Positions 1 to 6,969 of a stretch of 11,562 nucleotides of DNA are shown here, in pieces. A model generated the notes under the pieces. That model was not told where the DNA came from and did not search any database. It saw only the letters and a program-made list of their open reading frames with translations. Source of the stretch: CAZWKX01 sp964633975 (GTDB lineage: Bacteria; Actinomycetota; Acidimicrobiia; Spongiisociales; UBA11373); assembly GCA_964633975.1 (NCBI GenBank), contig CAZWKX010000051.1:1-11562 (forward strand). The letters are read 5' to 3'. How positions within the stretch are numbered: the first letter of the stretch is position 1; every line of letters starts with the position of its first letter. The position numbers and the translations under genes are program-made.

Positions 1-402
1 CCTCTCTACGACGCCCTCTACGACATGCTCGGGCCCGACGAGACCCGGCGTCTTCTGGAGCGGGGCACCATCGAGATCGCCCCACTCGCGTACATGCGGG
101 GCCGCACCCTCAACGATGCTTTTGTGGTCCTCGACGAGGCACAGAACACCTCGCCGGAGCAGATGAAGATGTTCCTGACGCGACTCGGGTTCAACACGAA
201 AATGGTGGTGACCGGCGACGTCACCCAAGTCGATCTGCCCACGGGCCGGGGCTCCGGCCTTAGGCAGGTGCGCCGGGTGCTCAACGACATCCCCGGTGTG
301 GCCTTTGTGGAGCTGAGCTCCGATGACGTCGTGCGGCACCGCATCGTGGCCTCGATCATCGATGCATACCGGCTCTTCGAAGAGGAGAAGCAGGGCGAAT
401 GA
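1..402 (+). CDS. phoH: PhoH family ATPase, C-terminal part (5' end outside window)
   Basis: This is the last 133 codons of a PhoH-like (PhoH/YbeZ/PhoL) P-loop ATPase, open from base 1 in frame 1. The Walker A region lies outside the window. The visible part carries the Walker B segment AFVVLDEAQN followed by TSPEQMKMFLTRLGF, then the sensor-like VVTGDVTQVDLP, and near the C-terminus DVVRHRIV, the usual arginine-bearing motif of the family. In other bacteria the cytoplasmic PhoH protein works with the endoribonuclease YbeY in RNA and ribosome metabolism and is thought to be an RNA helicase. Here ybeY lies two genes downstream, which fits. The stop codon overlaps the next gene's start as ATGA (399-402), indicating translational coupling. 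The family assignment is secure; the exact RNA role is inferred from homologues. Confidence 0.95.
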   Translation, partial: PLYDALYDMLGPDETRRLLERGTIEIAPLAYMRGRTLNDAFVVLDEAQNTSPEQMKMFLTRLGFNTKMVVTGDVTQVDLPTGRGSGLRQVRRVLNDIPGVAFVELSSDDVVRHRIVASIIDAYRLFEEEKQGE

Positions 403-2690
403 GCTTCTGGCCCCGGTTCTCCGGGCTGCTTCGAGCGATGGCTATCGCCCTCACAATCTTTCTGAGCGCGGGCGTGCTGATGCTCTTCCACAGCGATGGC
501 GAAGAGCCCATAGCCCTCGAGGTGGGCGATCCCGCCCCCCAGCCCTTCATCGCCACCCAGCGCGTCGAAGTCGTCGATGAGGAAGCCACCGAGGCGGCGA
601 GGGCAGCGGCCTACGACGACGTCGAGCCTGTGATCACTCGAGTCACCACGGTGGACGAGGCGGTGCGCACACGCGTCGAGGGTTTTTTCAGCGCGGTGCA
701 TGCGGCAGCCGAGCCGTTTGAGGATGGCGGCGAGAATCCCGACGATCTGACGCCGGATCTCTCCACCTCGTCGACGGCATCTGGCACCACCGCCGCCGAA
801 GTTGTGACGACATCGACTGAGGAAGCCACGACGACCACGAGCGGCGACACCGGCTCGGCCACGTCGTCGACTACGACGACCGTTCCGTTGGCCTATCGGC
901 CCCGGGAAGTGCAGATCGCCATGCTGGTCGACGAGTACCCGTCGCTGGACAACGAGACCATCGTGGTCATGGTCGATATCCGCAATGACGATGTCACGCG
1001 AGTCGAGATCGGGGAAGAGGCGCTCTTCGGCTCCGTCGAGACGGATGCGCTAGAGGAGTTGGAGGGCCTTCTCGAAACCGGCATAGAGGCCTCCGAGCTG
1101 GAGGGGGTGCGCGACCTTCTCCTCACCGACCCTCCGAGCCTGATTCTTCTCCGTGACCTCGACCCCACACAGCGCGCCGCCGCCGAGGCTGCCGTTGCCG
1201 ATCTGCTGGCCGACTCACTCCAGGCGAATCGGATCGTCGACCAGGCCGCCACGGAGCAGGCGCGGGAGGACGCGGCCGCCGCGGTCGCCGACATCACCCA
1301 GTCTTTCGGTAACGGTGTGCTCATCGTCGGGGAGGCCGAGCCTGTCACTGCCGTGCAGCTCGCCGCCCTCGAGGAGCTGGGCCTGCTGCAGCCGGAGTCG
1401 AGCGACGGGTCGCAGTGGGCGTTGGGCTCCATCGCATCGCTCGTGGTGTTGCTCACGTTCTTCTATGTGTGGAGGACCGGGAAGACGTACTGGCAGCAGC
1501 CAAAGATGATCCTGTTGCTCGGTCTGCTCGTCGTGCTTGCGGCCGCAGTTGCCCTGGTACCGGCTCTGATAGACGGGGATCGACCCGCGTTCGGGTTCCT
1601 GCTGCCGGCCGCCTTGATCGGCTACCTAGCGGCCAGTCTCTTCTCCGCCCGGGTGGCCGTTGCCGTTGTCCTCCCGATGGCGGCCTTCACCGCGCTCGCT
1701 GGGCCCGAGAACCTGGGTCTCGTGGTCTTTGCCATCGGAGCCACCGTGGCACCCATTCCGCTGGTGTCGGCAGCTTCCTCGCGGGCCCAGCTCAACCTGG
1801 CCGTTGCCCTCAGCGCCGTCATCCTGGGGGCGCTGGCGGCGGCCACGTCCTGGTTCTTCTACGCGGGTACCCCCGTGTGGCATTCGACCGGCTATGCCAT
1901 GGGCTCGGGTCTCGGGTCCGGCCTGCTGGGCCTCGGTCTGATGCCGTTGCTCGCTGCGGTCTTTGGGGTGACCACGACGCAGACGCTGCTCGACCTGACC
2001 GACCGTAATCACCCGGCACTGAGGCTGATCGAGGAGGAGGCTCCGGGCACTTTCAATCACTCGATCATGGTGGGCAGCCTGGCGGGGAGGACTGCCCATA
2101 TCGTGGGCGGCAATGCCTTGTTGGCCCAGGCGATGGCCTACTACCACGACCTCGGCAAGACGGTGTCACCCCAGTACTTCGTGGAGAACCAGTTCGGAGT
2201 CTCCAATCCCCACGATCGGCTGCCTCCCGAGCAGTCGGCCGCCATCGTGCGCGGCCACGTTCTCGAAGGACTGCGTCTGGCCCGGGAGTATCACATTCCT
2301 CCTGAAGTGTCCCAGGGCATCCTCAGCCACCACGGGACCAGCCTGATGCGCTTCTTCTATCACAAGGCCATCGAGCTCTACGGAGAGGACAACGTCGACC
2401 CGTCCGACTACCGCCATCGCGGTAGGAAGCCGCGCTCGAAGGAGGCGGTCATCGTCATGATGTCGGATGCCTGCGAGGCGGCGGTGCGGGCCATGGTCCA
2501 GGAGGAGGATCCGACCGAAGAAAGCCTGAGCCGCCAGGTGGAGCAGGTCATCTCCGAGAAGGTGGAGGATGGGCAGCTCGAGGATTCCGAGGTCACGTTC
2601 GGCGAGCTGACCAGGATCAAGGAGGCTATCGTCGATAGCCTCATCAGCCACTACCACGCTCGTATTCCCTATCCGGGGTTTCCAGGGTGA
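399..2690 (+). CDS. pgpH: 7TM-HD family membrane phosphodiesterase (PgpH-type, cyclic-di-AMP)
   Basis: The 763-residue membrane protein has the full 7TMR-HD architecture. An N-terminal membrane anchor (about residues 12-30) is followed by a large extracytoplasmic 7TMR-HDED-like region (about 31-335), roughly seven hydrophobic segments (about 338-523) and a cytoplasmic HD domain (about 540-763). The HD ligands are all visible: H554 (TFNHS), H583-D584 (YYHDLGK), H620, H644-H645 (SHHG) and D690 (MSDACEA). These match the binuclear metal site of Listeria PgpH, which hydrolyses c-di-AMP to pApA. The substrate here is inferred from that family. An unusual Ser/Thr-rich stretch, about residues 122-162, interrupts the outside domain and may be a flexible linker. 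The start is fixed by the ATGA overlap with phoH. The phoH-pgpH-ybeY order is known from several Gram-positive groups. Confidence 0.93.
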   Translation: MSFWPRFSGLLRAMAIALTIFLSAGVLMLFHSDGEEPIALEVGDPAPQPFIATQRVEVVDEEATEAARAAAYDDVEPVITRVTTVDEAVRTRVEGFFSAVHAAAEPFEDGGENPDDLTPDLSTSSTASGTTAAEVVTTSTEEATTTTSGDTGSATSSTTTTVPLAYRPREVQIAMLVDEYPSLDNETIVVMVDIRNDDVTRVEIGEEALFGSVETDALEELEGLLETGIEASELEGVRDLLLTDPPSLILLRDLDPTQRAAAEAAVADLLADSLQANRIVDQAATEQAREDAAAAVADITQSFGNGVLIVGEAEPVTAVQLAALEELGLLQPESSDGSQWALGSIASLVVLLTFFYVWRTGKTYWQQPKMILLLGLLVVLAAAVALVPALIDGDRPAFGFLLPAALIGYLAASLFSARVAVAVVLPMAAFTALAGPENLGLVVFAIGATVAPIPLVSAASSRAQLNLAVALSAVILGALAAATSWFFYAGTPVWHSTGYAMGSGLGSGLLGLGLMPLLAAVFGVTTTQTLLDLTDRNHPALRLIEEEAPGTFNHSIMVGSLAGRTAHIVGGNALLAQAMAYYHDLGKTVSPQYFVENQFGVSNPHDRLPPEQSAAIVRGHVLEGLRLAREYHIPPEVSQGILSHHGTSLMRFFYHKAIELYGEDNVDPSDYRHRGRKPRSKEAVIVMMSDACEAAVRAMVQEEDPTEESLSRQVEQVISEKVEDGQLEDSEVTFGELTRIKEAIVDSLISHYHARIPYPGFPG

Positions 2691-2706
2691 GGAGCACCAC
2701 GCCGTC

Positions 2707-3171
2707 GTGAACGTCTTCCTGGGAGATGAACAGGATGAGCCGCTCGATGGTCCCGGCCTGCTGCACTTCGCCGAGATGATCCTCGAGAACGAGGGGTTCC
2801 CCGAGGACACCCAGATGGCCATCATGCTGGTGGTCCCAGAGCAGATGGCCGAGTACAACCGACGCTTCATGAACCACCAGGGGCCCACCGATGTGCTCGC
2901 CTTCCCAATAGAGGATCTCTCACCCGGCCTGGTGCCGGCTCCTGTCGCCAACGAGCCGCCGGTGGCGCTGGGCGACGTGTTCATGTGCCCCGCCGAGATC
3001 AAACATCACGCCGAGGAGGAGAGCGTCGATTTCGACGACTACCTGCATTTGCTGCTTGTGCATGGCATTCTTCATCTACTGGGTTACGACCACGAGGACG
3101 AGGACGGGGCCCGGCTCATGGAGAGCCGCGAACGAGAATTGCTGGAGTTGGCGGGGCGGAAGCCATGGTGA
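2707..3171 (+). CDS. ybeY: Endoribonuclease YbeY (rRNA maturation factor)
   Basis: The 154-residue protein is of normal length for YbeY, the zinc-dependent single-strand endoribonuclease used in 16S rRNA 3' processing and ribosome quality control. The signature HGxLHxxGYDH is present as H119-G-I-L-H123-LLGYD-H129, giving the three zinc-binding histidines. The upstream conserved segment TDVLAFPIED (residues 61-70) and GDVFMCP (89-95) also match the family. The start is a GTG at 2707, with an AGGAG at 2690-2694 that overlaps the pgpH stop; the 12-nt spacing is rather long, but no other in-frame start fits better. The 3' end overlaps the next gene by 7 nt. It probably works with the PhoH protein encoded two genes upstream, as in other bacteria. 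Confidence 0.96.
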   Translation: MNVFLGDEQDEPLDGPGLLHFAEMILENEGFPEDTQMAIMLVVPEQMAEYNRRFMNHQGPTDVLAFPIEDLSPGLVPAPVANEPPVALGDVFMCPAEIKHHAEEESVDFDDYLHLLLVHGILHLLGYDHEDEDGARLMESRERELLELAGRKPW

Positions 3172-4334
3172 CCGGCCCGGCCTTGGCCTTGTCGGCGGTC
3201 TTTACTCTGTTCGCCGCCGCCATTCGCTTCGGCGGCGCCTCTCTGGTGCGAACCCCCCGTGCCGACGCCCTTCACGACGCCGCCGAGGGCGATCGCAGGG
3301 CCGCCCGTGTCGCCGCGTTGCTCGAGGACCGGGCCGTGATCCAGCCGTCGCTGGGCATGGTGCACGCCGCCCTTCTGGTGGCCGCCGCCATCCCGGCCGC
3401 CTGGGCGTTGGCGGCGCTGCTGTCCGGGTGGCTGCTGCTAGCCGCCCTCTTGGGGCTCGGCTTCGCTCTGGTGCTGCTGGGCGATCTGCTGCCCCGTTCC
3501 TTCGGCCGGGCGCGGCCGCGCGGCCCTGCCTACTCGTTCTCGCGTCTACTCGAGGCGGCGGTCCACGTCGGCGAGCGGGCCAGTGATCTGATTCAAGAGG
3601 ATGAGGAAGATGAGGAGGAGGACGAGGGCGGTACCCAGGGCGGTGAAGAGATGGAGCTCATCTCCTCGGTGCTCGAGTTCACCGACGCCATAGTGCGCGA
3701 AGTCATGGTGCCCCGCACCGACATGGTCACGGTGAGTGCCGCCGACGACACCGACCATGCTCTGGACGTCGTCATCGCCGCGGGGCGCTCCAGGGTCCCG
3801 GTCACCGGAGAATCGCTCGACGACATCGTCGGGGTGCTCTATGCCAAGGATCTGCTCGGCCTCATGGACGCCGGCACCGGCCGGGCTCCGGTGACCAGCA
3901 TCATGCGGCCGCCGCACTTCGTCCCGGAGACCAAGAAGGTCACCGAGCTGCTTCGTGAGCTGCAAACCGACAAAGTGCACCTGGCGATCGTCGTTGACGA
4001 GTTCGGGGGCACGGCCGGGCTGGTCACCATTGAGGACCTGATCGAGGAGATCGTGGGGGAGATCGTCGACGAGTACGACGTCGAGGAGCCCATGATCACC
4101 CTGGCTGGGGCCGGCGAGTATCTAGTTGATGCCCGTCTCTCCATCGACGACTTCTCCGAGTTCGTCGGCACCGATCTCGCCGGCGAGGGCTGGGACACCG
4201 TAGGCGGCCTGCTTCTGGGCTTGGCCGGCCGGGTTCCTCGCGAGGGGGAGTCGTTCGAGGTGGAGGGCCTAGTCGTCACCGCAGAGCGGGTGCAGGGACG
4301 CCGCATCGCCCAGGTGCGCGTGACCTCGCAGTGA
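3165..4334 (+). CDS. CNNM/HlyC-CorC family CBS-domain membrane protein (putative Mg2+/Co2+ transporter)
   Basis: The frame is open further upstream, but that part overlaps ybeY in another frame. ATG 3165, overlapping the ybeY stop by 7 nt, is the sensible start and gives 389 residues. The N-terminal part (about 1-125) is a short, Ala/Leu-rich DUF21-like membrane region with about three hydrophobic segments (3-21, 64-84, 86-108). Next comes a very acidic stretch (residues 145-155). Paired CBS domains follow at about 177-305, including the family-typical VMVPRTDMV (180-188) and VDEFGGTAGLVTIEDLIEEI (277-296). The C-terminal CorC/HlyC domain occupies about 310-388. Family members are linked to Mg2+ or Co2+ efflux; 'haemolysin' labels are historical. 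The DUF21 part is weakly conserved, so transport activity is not certain. Position between ybeY and era is a conserved arrangement. Confidence 0.88.
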   Translation: MVTGPALALSAVFTLFAAAIRFGGASLVRTPRADALHDAAEGDRRAARVAALLEDRAVIQPSLGMVHAALLVAAAIPAAWALAALLSGWLLLAALLGLGFALVLLGDLLPRSFGRARPRGPAYSFSRLLEAAVHVGERASDLIQEDEEDEEEDEGGTQGGEEMELISSVLEFTDAIVREVMVPRTDMVTVSAADDTDHALDVVIAAGRSRVPVTGESLDDIVGVLYAKDLLGLMDAGTGRAPVTSIMRPPHFVPETKKVTELLRELQTDKVHLAIVVDEFGGTAGLVTIEDLIEEIVGEIVDEYDVEEPMITLAGAGEYLVDARLSIDDFSEFVGTDLAGEGWDTVGGLLLGLAGRVPREGESFEVEGLVVTAERVQGRRIAQVRVTSQ

Positions 4335-5203
4335 AGTCGGGTTTCGTCGCAGTCGTCGGACGGCCCAATGTGGGCAAGTCGACCCTGGTGAACGCCCTCG
4401 TCGGCAGCAAGGTGGCGATCGTGTCGTCGCGGCCGCAGACCACACGCAACACGATTCGCGGCGTCCTCACCAGCGACGAGGCTCAGCTCGTGTTTGTGGA
4501 CACGCCCGGCCTGCATCGGCCCCGGACCGCCCTGGGTGAACGCCTGAATCGGCTGGTCGAAGGGACCCTGTCCGAGGCGGATGCGGTCGTGTTGGTGCTC
4601 GATGCGACTCAGAAGATCGGGCCCGGCGATCGCCTGATCGCCGGGCGCCTCGGGAGTGCCGGCTCCCGCACCGTTGTGGTGGTGAACAAGACCGACGTCG
4701 CGGCCCCGCAGGCGGTGGCCGATGCCCTGGCCGAGGCCGGAGAGTGGGATTTCGAGGCCTACGTGCCGCTGAGCGCCCTGGAAAGGGAGAACCTGGAGCC
4801 CGTCGTCGAGGAGCTCACGGCACTCCTACCGGAGGGGCCGGTCTACTTCCCCGAGGGCACGGTTACCGATCAGCCGGAGGAGCTGCTCGTCGCCGAGCTG
4901 ATCCGAGAGAAGTTCCTCGCTCGGCTTCGCGACGAGCTCCCGCATTCGCTCGCCGTCGTCATCGAGGACATGGAAGAGCAGGAGAACGGCGTGCTACGGA
5001 TCGCGGCCAGGCTCGTCGTGGAGCGCGATTCGCAGAAGGGCATCGTCATCGGCAAAGGTGGCGCGCTGATCAAGGAGGCGGGCACGGAAGCCCGCACCGA
5101 GATCGAGGCGCTGCTCGGCACCAAGGTGTTCCTCGACCTGCGAGCCCGCGTGGAGAAGGGGTGGCAGCAGCGCCCCGGCATGATCGAACGTCTGGGCATG
5201 TAG
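4331..5203 (+). CDS. era: GTPase Era
   Basis: The 290-residue protein has the complete Era layout: an N-terminal GTPase domain and a C-terminal KH RNA-binding domain. Visible GTPase motifs are G1 GRPNVGKS (residues 10-17), G2 in RPQTTRNT (34-41), G3 DTPG (57-60), G4 NKTD (119-122) and G5 SAL (148-150). The KH domain (about 203-288) has the GxxG loop inside VIGKGG (239-244). Era binds the 3' end of 16S rRNA and helps assemble the 30S subunit, which matches the upstream YbeY. The start is GTG 4331, overlapping the preceding stop as GTGA. The gene is the last of its operon: an opposing gene ends 16 bp downstream and a hairpin spans the gap. Confidence 0.97.
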   Translation: MKSGFVAVVGRPNVGKSTLVNALVGSKVAIVSSRPQTTRNTIRGVLTSDEAQLVFVDTPGLHRPRTALGERLNRLVEGTLSEADAVVLVLDATQKIGPGDRLIAGRLGSAGSRTVVVVNKTDVAAPQAVADALAEAGEWDFEAYVPLSALERENLEPVVEELTALLPEGPVYFPEGTVTDQPEELLVAELIREKFLARLRDELPHSLAVVIEDMEEQENGVLRIAARLVVERDSQKGIVIGKGGALIKEAGTEARTEIEALLGTKVFLDLRARVEKGWQQRPGMIERLGM

Positions 5204-5207
5204 GTAT

Positions 5208-5232
5208 CCGCGGCGGGATCAGCCGCCGACGG
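5208..5232. terminator. Hairpin between convergent era and dehydrogenase genes
   Basis: CGGCGG (5211-5216) pairs perfectly with CCGCCG (5223-5228) around the loop GATCAG. The stem extends with CCG (5208-5210) and CGG (5230-5232) across a single bulged A. It lies 5 nt after the era stop and covers the last codons and stop of the opposite-strand gene. There is no T-tract, as is common in high-GC genomes. It may act on both strands as a shared terminator or RNA 3'-end stabiliser. Confidence 0.5.
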
Positions 5233-6109
5233 TGATTCCGGACGTCTGCTCCAATGCTTTGACCAGGGCATGGTTGCCCTCGCCGCCTAGGCCCTGGCGC
5301 TGGAGCGTCTGGTACATCTCGGAGACCATCTTCGTGCCCGGCAGGGGCACTCCGAGCTCGTTTGCGATGTCGAGCACCAGCAGGAGGTCCTTCTGCTGCA
5401 GATCAATGGTGAATCCGGGGCGCCAGTCGCGTTGCACCATCTGCGGCCCCCGGTTGGACAGCATCCACGATCCGGCGGCGCCGCCGGCAACGGCTTGGAT
5501 CGTGCCGGTGAGGTCGAGGCCGCCGGCCTGGGCCAGCAGCAGCGCCTCGCTCACGCCGAGAGCGTTGACGACGACGAGAATCTGGTTGACCAGCTTTGCC
5601 ATCTGCCCGGCGCCGTTGGGGCCGACCCGGGTGATCGTGGTTCCGTAGGCCTCCAGGTAGGGACGGGCCCTTTCCACCTGGGCGGTATCGCCTCCGATCA
5701 TGATGCTGAGGGTGCCCCGCTCGGCGCCCTCGCTGCCGCCTGAAACGGGGGCATCGAGCCAGTGCCCGCCTCTCTCCGCGACTTTTTCGGCGAGCCGCAC
5801 GGTGGAGCGAGGGCTTATCGAGGAGTGATCGACTATGAGATCGCCCTGGGAGAGGCCTTCGAGGATGCCTCCGTCTCCGAGCGTGACTTTCTCGACGTCG
5901 GGGGTGTCGGAGATGCAGATCATGATGATGCTGCAGCGGCGGGCCAGATCGGCGGGGCCGGCGGCCGCCTCGGCTCCCGCGGCCACGAAGGGAGTCATGC
6001 GCTCGGCGGTGCGGTTCCACACGACGAGGTCGTGCCCGGCTCGTGCCAGGTTGTGCGCCATGCCGCCGCCCATTGTGCCCAGGCCGACGTATCCGATCTT
6101 CTCGGTCAT
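5219..6109 (-). CDS. NAD(P)-dependent beta-hydroxyacid dehydrogenase (3-hydroxyisobutyrate dehydrogenase family)
   Basis: The 296-residue protein fits the beta-hydroxyacid dehydrogenase family (3-hydroxyisobutyrate, tartronate semialdehyde and related reductases). The Rossmann dinucleotide motif is GYVGLGTMGGGMAHNLA (residues 6-22). The substrate-binding motif is DAPVSGG (119-125). The catalytic lysine is K172 in GQMAKLVNQ, with N175, and a second conserved lysine lies in DLQQKD (236-241). The acid-specific substrate cannot be read from sequence, so no gene symbol is given. ATG 6109 is preceded by GGAGG (6114-6118 on the complement), 4 nt away. It is transcribed against the surrounding housekeeping genes and converges with era, so it is probably an independent metabolic gene inserted between era and recO. 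Confidence 0.92.
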   Translation of the reverse strand: MTEKIGYVGLGTMGGGMAHNLARAGHDLVVWNRTAERMTPFVAAGAEAAAGPADLARRCSIIMICISDTPDVEKVTLGDGGILEGLSQGDLIVDHSSISPRSTVRLAEKVAERGGHWLDAPVSGGSEGAERGTLSIMIGGDTAQVERARPYLEAYGTTITRVGPNGAGQMAKLVNQILVVVNALGVSEALLLAQAGGLDLTGTIQAVAGGAAGSWMLSNRGPQMVQRDWRPGFTIDLQQKDLLLVLDIANELGVPLPGTKMVSEMYQTLQRQGLGGEGNHALVKALEQTSGITVGG

Positions 6110-6146
6110 GGTGCCTCCGTTGGTGAGGGTGGAAACGGTAGCGATA

Positions 6147-6213
6147 GCAGAGTTCAGGATTCAGAATTCAGATCGCCTGCTGCCGACTTTGAACTCTGCA
6201 CTCTGAATTCCTG
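6147..6213. repeat. Modular inverted and direct repeat between divergent genes
   Basis: Two modules occur in interleaved inverted copies. GCAGAGTTCA (6147-6156) is perfectly complementary to TGAACTCTGC (6190-6199). GAATTCAGA (6164-6172) is perfectly complementary to TCTGAATTC (6202-6210). The left half also reads as three near-identical heptamers TTCAGGA, TTCAGAA, TTCAGAT (6153-6173). The patch is much richer in A/T than its surroundings. It lies in the 140-bp gap between the start of the dehydrogenase gene and recO. It may be a copy of a dispersed small repeat family or a regulatory palindrome; the sequence alone does not decide. Confidence 0.7.
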
Positions 6214-6220
6214 CCTTCCC

Positions 6221-6228
6221 TGTACCCT
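6221..6228 (+). promoter_or_regulatory. Possible -10 element of the recO transcript
   Basis: TGTACCCT contains a TANNNT-type -10 box (TACCCT, 6223-6228), 21 nt before the recO start codon. This predicts a short leader of roughly 15 nt carrying GAGGT (6240-6244) as ribosome binding site. No convincing -35 box is seen at 16-18 bp upstream. The call rests on position and the -10 pattern alone. Confidence 0.35.
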
Positions 6229-6249
6229 GGGGCGCCAGCGAGGTATCAG

Positions 6250-6969
6250 ATGGCACTCCGCCACGATCAGGGCATCGTTCTCCGCTCGTTTCCCCTGGGT
6301 GAGGCGGACCGTATCGTTGTGATGCTCAGCCCCAATCACGGCAAGGTGCGGGCCGTGGCCAAGGGGGTTCGGAAGACGAAGAGCCGCTTCGGTGGCCGTC
6401 TGGAACCCTTCAGCCACGTCGATCTGGTGCTGTATGAGGGACGCAGTCTGGACATCATCACTCAGGCGTCGGTGATCGAGGCTTTCCCGGCTTTGCGCTC
6501 CGACCTCGATCGTGTCCTTGCCGCGAGCACGATGGTGGAGGCGGTCGACGCGGTTTCCCAGGAGGGCGAGAGCGCCCACAGGGCTTTCCTCCTGCTGCAA
6601 CGGGGCCTGAAGGCGCTTGAGGCGGGTCCTCTGCACCCCGACCTCGTCGCCGCTTTCCTGCTCAAGATCGCCGACGTGGTCGGCGTGGCTCCGGCCCTGG
6701 ACCACTGTGCCGGCTGCGGCACCAGGGAGGGAGTGAAGCGCTTCTCGTTTGCTGCCGGTGGGGCGCTCTGTGAACGGTGTCGCAATCCGGGAGCGGTGAC
6801 CCTGCGCGTGGGCGTGACCGCCTATCTGGTCGCACTCGCCGCCGCCGATCTGAGCGCGCTGCCCGAGCCCGATCCATCGTTCTCCAAAGAGGCGATGGGG
6901 GTGACCCGCCGCTTTGTCGAGTACCACCTGGACCGCAGGCTGGAGAGCCTGGCCACCGCCGATGGCTGA
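6250..6969 (+). CDS. recO: DNA repair protein RecO
   Basis: The 239-residue protein has the RecO layout: an N-terminal OB-fold (about 1-80), starting with the typical QGIVLRSFPLGEADRIV (residues 7-23) and GKVRAVAKGVRKTKSRFGG (31-49), then a helical C-terminal part. A zinc-finger Cys set is intact: C153-AG-C156 and C174-ER-C177. RecO anneals single strands and loads RecA at gaps together with RecR in the RecFOR pathway. The start at ATG 6250 has GAGGT at 6240-6244 with 5-nt spacing. The gene overlaps uppS by 8 nt, so the two are probably co-translated. In many related genomes recO directly follows era; here the two are separated by the reverse-strand dehydrogenase. Confidence 0.95.
   Translation: MALRHDQGIVLRSFPLGEADRIVVMLSPNHGKVRAVAKGVRKTKSRFGGRLEPFSHVDLVLYEGRSLDIITQASVIEAFPALRSDLDRVLAASTMVEAVDAVSQEGESAHRAFLLLQRGLKALEAGPLHPDLVAAFLLKIADVVGVAPALDHCAGCGTREGVKRFSFAAGGALCERCRNPGAVTLRVGVTAYLVALAAADLSALPEPDPSFSKEAMGVTRRFVEYHLDRRLESLATADG

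Noticed and set aside
18..701. 227-residue reverse frame over the phoH-pgpH junction
   Set aside because: It is a shadow in a high-GC region opposite two well-supported genes and shows no protein family features.
2985..3164. 60-residue N-terminal extension of the CBS-domain protein
   Set aside because: This stretch lies wholly inside ybeY in a different frame and is Arg-rich shadow sequence. ATG 3165 gives a normal start.
6914..6961. 16-residue N-terminal extension of UppS
   Set aside because: It lies within recO in another frame, is not family-like, and ATG 6962 places the catalytic motif at its usual distance from the start.
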